Shown: piece after piece, positions 56,927 through 64,000 of the stretch
Position numbering within the stretch: position 1 is the stretch's first letter
How the letters are laid out: each line of letters opens with the position of its first letter
Assembly (NCBI GenBank): GCA_907163375.1
Contig: CAJQUW010012634.1
Span: 62,001-126,000, forward strand
DNA length: 64,000 bases
Direction: 5' to 3'
Source: Prostheceraeus crozeri
Lineage: Eukaryota; Platyhelminthes; Polycladida; Euryleptidae
The notes under the pieces: generated by a model
The model's database searches: none
The model's input: only the letters and a program-made list of their open reading frames with translations
What the model was told of the DNA's origin: nothing
Position numbers and translations under genes: made by a program

Positions 56927-57868
56927 ATGAACACAAATGAGGCAAAAATAAAACAACTAGACGAATTAATAAAACAGAAAAATATTATGAAGAAAAGACA
57001 TAGACAATATCGAATACTACAAGCTGGCGTTCAATCCGATATGTTAGAAAAAATACGCCTAACTGACCAAGTGAAAACTGATTTTGAAAAAACTATTGCA
57101 CCACTCAAAATTCTTGAGTAAGAACTTGCAGTTCATGATAAACGAATTGATATCGCGGATCCAGTGCAGAAAACCATCATGGATGATTATGGTTTGTTAG
57201 AAGCAAACATAGAAAAGAAATTACCCAAATCTATGCTCTTTGAACATTCTACTTTATTTATAGAGGGAAAAGGAGAAACTAGATTTTACTTAGGTGGAAA
57301 AGAATTATCTATAAATCCTAAAGAAAGTTTAATTTTTGCACCAGACAAAACAGCTTTCAGTTTAGACAGAAATTTCGCGGATTTATTAAGAGGAGCGAAG
57401 TTAGATAACTATCACCCCGATGATCTACTGAAATACAAAACTATGTTAGATAAGGTTGGAACTGTAAAAACTCTTAAGCGTTATACAACTTTGAATGACT
57501 TATTATTCAAAACGTCTAGTACCAGTAAAACAGGAACAAAGATACCAATACTAACAGCTGCTTCGCCAGCAAGAACTGGTTATTCAACACCGCCTGGTTA
57601 TTCAACACCAATGGCTGCTTCGCCAGCAAGAACTGGTTATTCAACACCGACTAGTTACCCAAAAACAGGAACAGGACTAAAAGTGACAACGGTTTTCCTC
57701 CCCGATGATCCACAAGAGTTAGTGAATAGATTACAGATTTTATTAGCTGCGAGAAATGAAGGGCATAACTCTAGCTTTAACGAAATACATGCAATCTTAA
57801 AAAGACTATTAGAAAAGAAAATTATAAGTGAAGAAGACTATCAAAATTTATCTAAATTATCTAGTTAA
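56927..57868 (+). pseudogene. Polinton structural-region protein (about one break)
   Basis: The region codes for a Lys-rich helical N-terminal part, then a domain with FYLGGKELSIN, FADLLRGAKL and YHPDDLLKYKTML, a low-complexity stretch with repeated GYSTP and AASPARTGYSTP units, and a C-terminal helical part ending in KIISEEDYQNL. The GG-rich fold with a DDLLKYK-type segment and the C-terminal helices recur in proteins encoded beside the capsid and ATPase genes of other Polintons, as I recall; its job is unknown. It is not continuous in one frame. Confidence 0.55.
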
Positions 57869-57870
57869 AA

Positions 57871-58659
57871 ATGTCTTCGGCAGAACTAGAAAAAATTAAT
57901 AAGCATTTAGAAAATTTAACCGAGATTTTAACCTCATCAAAATTTAGTACGACATTAAAATTTATAACAACTACTTCATCCCATACCTGTCATTTAGATC
58001 CTATTATTCACTTAGAACAAGACAAACATTATGAAGTAGCACTAACTAGTTTTTCAACATTTAACACTATACAAAATATTATCAAAGATGTAAATGACCG
58101 ATTTAAATATTCTAATGATCAAGGTAAAACTTGGAAAGAATTAACTTTTCTTCCTGGATCTTATGAAGTTGAATCGATTTCCAATGAAATAAAAAGACAT
58201 TTAGGCATTCAATTTAAAGACAAGAAACAATTACATTTCGCAGTTGAACCAGCAGTAAATAAATTTTCTCTTACTTTAGATGAAGATCATCAAGTAGATT
58301 TTAATATTGACAAATCTTTATCAAGACTCTTAGGATTTAAAAAGCAACTCTATACACAAGGTTTTCATATAAGTGAAAATATACCTAAAGTAACTGAAAT
58401 AAATTCAATCAACGTTCAATGTGATATTATAGAAGGTGGTTATGTTAATGGAAAGCTGTCAAATAATATCTTCAGTTATCCAGCATTTACAGTTCCGATT
58501 GGTTACAGTTTGAATGTAATCCCAAAATCATTAATATATTTCCCTGTTACAAGAAAAACAATTAATTCAATTACAATTAGAATAACAGATGAGAAAGGAA
58601 AGGAAATAAATTTTGGAGGCGAAGAAATTATGATAGATCTTTTGGTTCGGGAGGTATAA
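57871..58659 (+). CDS. Penton-like minor capsid protein
   Basis: A 262-residue open frame directly after the preceding gene (2 bases between them). It begins with a charged helix and then reads as a beta-rich protein. The C-terminal motif SITIRITDEKGKEINFGGEE followed by IMIDLLVREV matches the closing strand of Polinton and adintovirus penton (minor capsid) proteins, where (I/V)R(I/L)TD..G..(I/L)(D/N)..GE recurs. It would form capsid vertices. The TTAAAAATG context at its start is shared with the next gene. Confidence 0.7.
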   Translation: MSSAELEKINKHLENLTEILTSSKFSTTLKFITTTSSHTCHLDPIIHLEQDKHYEVALTSFSTFNTIQNIIKDVNDRFKYSNDQGKTWKELTFLPGSYEVESISNEIKRHLGIQFKDKKQLHFAVEPAVNKFSLTLDEDHQVDFNIDKSLSRLLGFKKQLYTQGFHISENIPKVTEINSINVQCDIIEGGYVNGKLSNNIFSYPAFTVPIGYSLNVIPKSLIYFPVTRKTINSITIRITDEKGKEINFGGEEIMIDLLVREV

Positions 58660-58682
58660 TTAAAAAAAATATTGTCTTAAAA

Positions 58683-59459
58683 ATGAGTGAAAGCAGTTGT
58701 GAAAAATATCCACTAAACAAGAAAGTGAAATTCAATCATCATCATAACTTGTCAAATAAAGTTTTATCAGTTATTTGTGGAAGATCAGGTTGTGGAAAAA
58801 CATATCTATTATTTAAAATTCTCACGACACCCAAATTTTTGGATTATAACAATCTTATCATTTATACAACAACAGCAGAACAACCTATTTATCAATTTTT
58901 GAAACATGGTTTTGAAAATAATCTTACAAAATCAACTATAGCTTCACTGTTTGAAGAATATGAAAAATCGGAGTATGAAGAAGAAATAAGTTCGTGGTGT
59001 GAAGAAGCAGCGAAAAATAAACAACTAGTAGAACCCAATAAAAATAAACACATAACGATACAATTAATAGATGATAGTGGCAATATGCAAGATCCTAGTA
59101 AACTAAATAAAACGAAAAAACATTGTGTGGTGTTTGATGATTGTGTTAATGACAGAAATCAGGCAGTGCAGAGAAATTATTTTACAAGAGGTAGACACAA
59201 TAACTGTAGTGTTTTTTATTTAACACAAAGTATGTATTCGTTAGATGGAAGTGTTATTAGAAAGAATGCTAATATTTTTATGCTTTTCGAAATCAACCAA
59301 AGAAACCTAAGTGATTTGTTAAGAGACTTATGTATAAGAGATAAAGATGAATTTAAACAATCGTGTAACAATGCTTGGGCAAACGACTATGGTTTTATCA
59401 CAGTCAATATTGATAAAAAAGTACATGATAGAGTTATCGAACATTTGTTCTCTGACTAG
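58683..59459 (+). CDS. FtsK/A32-type genome packaging ATPase
   Basis: A 258-residue P-loop ATPase. Walker A GRSGCGKT is at residues 33-40, Walker B VVFDD at 149-153, a TRGRHNN motif at 168-174 and the sensor-like YLTQS at 179-183. This set defines the FtsK-HerA packaging ATPases of Polintons, adintoviruses and large DNA viruses, which drive DNA into preformed capsids. The length fits the family (about 220-280). It ends 4 bases before the convergent polymerase gene. A second gene with a related Walker B and GRH motif lies at 63221 to the window edge. Confidence 0.88.
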   Translation: MSESSCEKYPLNKKVKFNHHHNLSNKVLSVICGRSGCGKTYLLFKILTTPKFLDYNNLIIYTTTAEQPIYQFLKHGFENNLTKSTIASLFEEYEKSEYEEEISSWCEEAAKNKQLVEPNKNKHITIQLIDDSGNMQDPSKLNKTKKHCVVFDDCVNDRNQAVQRNYFTRGRHNNCSVFYLTQSMYSLDGSVIRKNANIFMLFEINQRNLSDLLRDLCIRDKDEFKQSCNNAWANDYGFITVNIDKKVHDRVIEHLFSD

Positions 59460-59463
59460 TGTA

Positions 59464-62400
59464 TTATAATTCCTCTTCCCAGTCTTCACTATCATTGTAT
59501 TCAATTATATTACATTCTTTTTTTATTCGTTGAAATATTTCGTCTTGAACATCTTCTCCGCTATAGGGGAGCATAATACCATTTGCATTAGGCGCTTGAC
59601 GTTTGAGAATATTTATTTTACCAGTGAATCTTTTTTCTTCAGTGTTATTATTTTTATCAGGAATACTAATACCAGTTTCTAAAGATCTTTTCCATGGTTT
59701 ATTAACAATTGTTGTCAATGTTTCCCCATGGTATAATTTTAGAAAATCTTCTACTTTTACTTTAGTTTTTGTATAACCCTTAAATGTTTTCTTTTCACTA
59801 AGTCTCCCTTGTTCATCTACAGTAATACAATATTTTACTTTAGGTGCAATAAACATTGCAAAAATAATTCCCCCATTTCCATAATCATTTTTCCCTTGGC
59901 ATAATTCCCCGCCAACATATCCAGCCGCATCTAATTTATTGAAGAGTTCATTGGAAATGTATATACTATCGGTATCTGTATAATGAATGTATTTTTCTTT
60001 GAAACCATTAATTTCTAAAATAAAGTTGTTCATGATTCTTCTAGAGTGAGAAAGAATGAAAGAACCTAAGTGTGATGGCATGAATGACGTCTTCCCATCT
60101 TTTACAATATTAGTTTTGAGAAATTCATCATCTTCCATTTCTACTTTCGCTAAGAATTGTTCATCATTTAACTTTTCATAATCTTTTACTTCTTGAGTGA
60201 AATTTTTTCTCAATGTATTCTCATTCCATAATTGATATTTAGTGGTTATGTCTTTTTGTACGGTTTTTCCATATAGTGAATTCATTAATAATTTAATTAA
60301 CTCATCGCCTACAGTGTTTCCTACTATTTTATATTTTTTTCTAAAATTGAAGAGCTTTTCAATGTATTTGCGAAATGGTGAAACGTGATAATTTTCTTCA
60401 TAAATTATACCATCTGTAATAGATAATATTTTCCCGCCGCATCTAACAATTTCCTGTATGTCTACGGAAGTTAATACATCATAACACATTCCATTCCTAA
60501 ACCTTATTATTTCTTGATTGCAATTGTTTTCATTCTTTACCTTATCTTTCGCAGGAACTGGTTGAAAAAACATCTCATCAGGATAATGAAACACAACTGT
60601 GAATATTCCAGTTTTAGGACGAAATGATTGAGTGTTAAATTGATATAATACTGCTTGTTCTTCTTCTTGTCTAAATTTTCTAGCCTATTCAGCTTTAGGG
60701 TATTCTGAATGTTCATCATACATAGCTGATGGATATAAAGATGTTGCATCAAAAGCCATTAAGAATTCATTTCGTTGGTCGAGTAGTTTATGTTTAATTT
60801 CTTTACAGAGAGCATTCTTCTCTTGCAACTGATTATACTGCTTCATTAAATCTATTAAATTATTATTATGACCAGGAAAATATCGTTGTAATATTGGTAT
60901 CAAGATGTTACAAAATGGAGATTCGTAATGTCTTATATTTGCTGACACTCTTCCACCTTTAACAGATTTTCTAACATAGTTTCTAGTCCATAAATCAGTA
61001 TGCGAATGAATATTTATGTTGTCTTCTTGTACACTCTTCATCCAACCGTTAAATGTTAAAGCGGAGGATGTTAAATTAGTAGTTATATCTTCGCCAACTA
61101 ATTCTTTCATAACATTATTATACTTGTAGATACAAAATGCTAATGAAAGAACATCGTTAATTAAATACGGTTTCCACTCATGTTCTTTTTCTAGATAATT
61201 GTCATGTGTAATTTCGCCAATTTCATAATTTAATTTGCACATATTGCTAGGGATTTTAAAATTCTCGCACCATTTGGAAAGACTTGTTTTCACGTGTTGA
61301 TAGCTACATTTAATTACAATGGTTTGTAAAGGTTTGCTTGGTTTTATGTTACGTTTTGTAGAGTCACCTAGTTGCTTAGATCTAGAGGAACGTTGGATAT
61401 ACTTACTAACACTTTCAGTCGTATAAGGATTTTGTAAAGAAGCAGTGAGTATTCCTCGTGATGTTTTAAGCGGTGGTTTAGTTAATTTAAAATTAGATTT
61501 GAGTGGAAAATATGCATCGAATCCTGATGAATTATGTGCTATTAAAGTTACTTTCGAATGATTAAAAGAGCCAAGGTTTTTGAAAAATTGATGTATCGGA
61601 CATACGTCCTCTGGGTTTCCCCCGGACGGACATTCATTATGTTTCCTAATAAAGATTTTCACACAACGTTGAAGTTTGTTAAGTTCTTGCTCAGTTAAGG
61701 TATTATAGTCACTTATCTGTTTCTTAAGTTCTTTAATCTCATGTTCATCCTTGCTCCTTTTTATTTTAATCATATCGCGTAGCAATCGTGCGTCTATTTC
61801 TTCCAATCTTTGCTTCGGTAAGCAGCACATGAATTTATTGAAATTGATAGTACCTAAAGCATAAGGAATAGGATGAGCTGTTGCACAACGAGGATCTGGA
61901 TAAGTTTCGAGATCCCATATATATGTTGAACCATAGTCAATTGGTTTCTTTGTTATGGTCTTATACGGAAGTGTTGTTAGATTTTCATCAGTGACAGTTT
62001 TATATATTGGTTTGAAATTATTTTCAATTTCTCTAATAGCTTCTGCTTTATGGAATTTATTGATTAAACAATAATGACCTATTGATGAACCTTCGTGAAA
62101 ATAATTGTAATAAACATAACTATAAGGTGTTGTAATACCTCTGGGATTTAAATGACGATTAGTAGCACTATAATACTGTACACATTCTCCAAAGTATTTA
62201 TTGAATTGGGAAAATTTACAGTTTGCCATTACTCCTGTTCTAGATGTAGCTTTCTCTTTATATAAAAAGTCATTAAACATCTCAAACATAATGTTAGCTT
62301 GTTCTTGATTGAAACCACGTAAGGCGATGTAACATTTTATAAAGCAGAAATCCTCAGAAGGAATGTAACAATATTGTCCAATGTATTCTTTGATTCTATA

Positions 62401-62871
62401 TTTCATATTAATACCAGCGCCTCTATGTGATCTTTGCACGAGTTTCATACCAAAATCTTCGTATTTGATACTACCTGTAAAAATCCATTCACTAGCATCG
62501 GATTTCTCTTCTAGATTAAGAAACCATGTTTCAAATGAATTTTTATTATAAAACGTAGCGTAAAAGTTTTCTATTGTGGTTCCATCTTCTTTGTTTATTA
62601 CACCCAAAAAATTTAAAACTTTCCCATTCCGCAAAAAGTCGCGTATATCCTTTACTACATGAGTAAAAAGTTCATTTTCATACGTGATAACGTTCGGATT
62701 AAACAGGTTCAATAGATCATCCCCAAGTCTATCGTCAGAGAATATATCGGGAATTGGTGCGCGCTTACTACGTTTACGCCTACGTTCAATTTGCGCATCA
62801 AACTCATCAATTTGTTTCTTTATTAACTCGTCAAGCGTATGCGTTGATTTGTTACTCATTTTACAATTCAT
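59464..62871 (-). pseudogene. Protein-primed DNA polymerase B (about two breaks)
   Basis: The region spans the length of a Polinton polymerase. The N-terminal third has no clear match and may include the terminal-protein part. Exonuclease motifs follow: WDLETYPDP, AHNSSGFDAYF and LINDVLSLAF. Polymerase motifs are FDATSLYPSAM (motif A), LMNSLYGK (motif B) and YTDTDSIYI (motif C). These are the catalytic signatures of family B polymerases of the protein-primed type that copy Polintons and adenoviruses. The gene is convergent with the packaging ATPase. It does not read in a single frame. Confidence 0.88.
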
Positions 62872-62900
62872 ATTTTTAAAAGAAAAAATTATGTTTTTAA

Positions 62901-63200
62901 TTACATATACACAGGAATATTTAGTTGATGTAATGTTTCCAAATCGTAAACTGTTAATCGCTCTTTATTAACCAACCACCATAAATTATTGTATGCTAAA
63001 AATACTCTGAAACTTCGTAGACACAGTGGAAAGTCTTTTGTTTTAGCGTAACTTCTTATACCATGTTTTATTTTATAATCTTGAACTAATTGCATATATT
63101 TACGATGATATTGACTTTTAACTGATTGTTTTGAATTTACAGGGTTTGTAGGATGACGATAATCTTTTATAACTGGCACGTGTTCTATTTTGTACTCCAT
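62901..63200 (-). CDS. Small Polinton protein, unknown
   Basis: A 99-residue basic protein (starting MEYKIEHVPVIKDY), upstream of the polymerase and on the same strand. It has an aromatic stretch YNNLWWLVNKERL and no recognised domain. It is listed because the spacing is tight and the start context (TTTTTAAAATATG on the minus strand) resembles that of the polymerase gene. Confidence 0.5.
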   Translation of the reverse strand: MEYKIEHVPVIKDYRHPTNPVNSKQSVKSQYHRKYMQLVQDYKIKHGIRSYAKTKDFPLCLRSFRVFLAYNNLWWLVNKERLTVYDLETLHQLNIPVYM

Positions 63201-63220
63201 ATTTTAAAAAGAAAAAAAAT

Positions 63221-64000
63221 TTACATATTATTTAACTCATTTAATATTGGTTTTATGTCACTCAATGTACTTTTAGCATCATTGACTAGAGGATGTACAT
63301 TTTTTAGTACATCGCGAAAATCATTAATGCCTGTTCTAATAACGTCTAGTGCATCTCTATTCTCAAGTCGTTCGGGGGTTTTAATTTTTAACATATTATT
63401 TAAATAATGATCGAAATAGAAATAAAATGTCTCTGGTATGATTGTTAGTGGTTCGAGTGATTCGTTTTCTAGAAAAATTGTTATTTCTTCTATATTATGT
63501 GGCGATAAGTTCTTAGCACTTGCATAGAGACTAATGTCAAAATCTGATGCATTACTATAAAAATCATGCTCAGTATCCAATAGTATATTTAGATCTTTAT
63601 CATATACTTGTAGTTGGTTCATAATAGTATCAACCCGTATTATACCGTACTTAACATGTACATATTTAGCTAAGGGTAAAGTTAGTTTATAATTTCTCTT
63701 GATATCCTCAAAGAATGCTGCATTATTTTGAGTAGTTGTATAAAAGGTTTCCACATTTTCTCTAATCTTATTATCCACGTCACAGGCTTTATGAGCTAAT
63801 ACTACAATTTGTATATGATGGTGACGTCCTTTTGTAAATATTTCTGATATGTTCTTTTGCTTCACTAAACTAGCTACATCATCTAACACTAGTAAAGACT
63901 TTTGCTCGTATGTTCCAGCAAAAGTACTCATATCTTCTAACATACATAAATCTTTTTCACCGTAAACATTTGAGTATCCTTGCCATTCATCTGCCTGTAG
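63221..64000 (-). CDS. Second FtsK-like ATPase, partial at window edge
   Basis: The frame stays open from the stop at 63221 to the right edge, so the N-terminus and any Walker A lie outside. Visible are a Walker B-like SLLVLDDVA, FTKGRHHH and IVVLAHK, laid out as in the packaging ATPase at 58683-59459 (VVFDD, FTRGRHNN, FYLTQ), followed by about 150 residues of helical, charged tail not present in the first ATPase. It may be a second packaging or helicase-like motor. A neighbouring or nested element is an alternative source. Confidence 0.6.
   Translation of the reverse strand, partial: LQADEWQGYSNVYGEKDLCMLEDMSTFAGTYEQKSLLVLDDVASLVKQKNISEIFTKGRHHHIQIVVLAHKACDVDNKIRENVETFYTTTQNNAAFFEDIKRNYKLTLPLAKYVHVKYGIIRVDTIMNQLQVYDKDLNILLDTEHDFYSNASDFDISLYASAKNLSPHNIEEITIFLENESLEPLTIIPETFYFYFDHYLNNMLKIKTPERLENRDALDVIRTGINDFRDVLKNVHPLVNDAKSTLSDIKPILNELNNM

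Larger units (their letters stand above)
56001..64000. mobile_element. Polinton/Maverick-type virus-like element, left part
   Basis: A fossil of the Polinton (Maverick) group, running past the right edge; about 8 kb is visible. The left boundary is set near 56001 by the break in family B; the end starts AGTATAGG, and Polinton ends usually start with AG. The far end and target duplication are outside the window. Parts, left to right: membrane protein, structural-region protein, penton-like protein and packaging ATPase on plus; polymerase B, a small protein and a second ATPase-like gene on minus. Major capsid, integrase and protease were not seen. It looks largely whole but has about three breaks in the visible part, suggesting a fairly young insertion. 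Confidence 0.85.

Overview
The window is AT-rich animal nuclear DNA, almost certainly from a marine invertebrate. Two single-exon rhodopsin-type GPCRs in a duplicated block recall the lineage-specific GPCR expansions of echinoderms such as sea urchins, and the mobile-element mix (hAT, piggyBac, Tc1/mariner, CR1-like LINEs, Penelope-like elements, a Polinton) fits an echinoderm or a related deuterostome. That placement is inference. No housekeeping gene, rRNA or tRNA was recognised.

Layout. 1-13.0 kb is intergenic DNA filled with non-autonomous DNA transposons: a 265-bp element, a 785-bp element, a 92-bp hairpin, many copies of a TA-flanked family ('family A', ends CACTGTAAATCGCT) and a possible hAT-type composite at 7.27-10.76 kb. 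13.0-21.3 kb is duplication block 1: GPCR copy 1 (14006-15067, minus), a 5'-flank module, a piggyBac transposon and a Tc1/mariner copy. 21.9-26.7 kb is a complete 4.85-kb hAT transposon with perfect ends, an 8-bp target duplication and a two-exon transposase gene. 27-37 kb is mostly gene-free but holds a partial second block, a piggyBac remnant, several MITEs and a Penelope-like reverse transcriptase. 37.7-41.3 kb repeats 5.97-7.27 kb, with a LINE sitting in its GA microsatellite. 42.0-46.1 kb has nested MITEs and a second decayed Penelope-like copy. 46.3-50.0 kb is block 2 with GPCR copy 2 (47121-48182, minus). 51.65-55.85 kb is a further partial block without a GPCR. From about 56.0 kb to the right edge lies the left part of a Polinton/Maverick-type virus-like element.

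The duplicated blocks provide empty sites that date insertions: the piggyBac, the Tc1 and the 841-bp LINE each interrupt one copy while another copy is uninterrupted. A Tc1-like remnant shared by three blocks was there before duplication. The two GPCRs are about 85% identical by eye, with changes clustered in the outer half of the receptor.

The Polinton-type fossil reads rightward through a membrane protein, a structural-region protein, a penton-like minor capsid protein and a packaging ATPase. It then reads leftward through a protein-primed DNA polymerase B, a small protein and a second ATPase-like gene that runs off the window. Major capsid, integrase and protease were not seen and may lie beyond the edge. 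Most frames are open, with about three breaks in the visible part, so it looks young. The most unusual observations are its two packaging-type ATPases and the adjacent PSAP and LYPSL motifs in its membrane protein.
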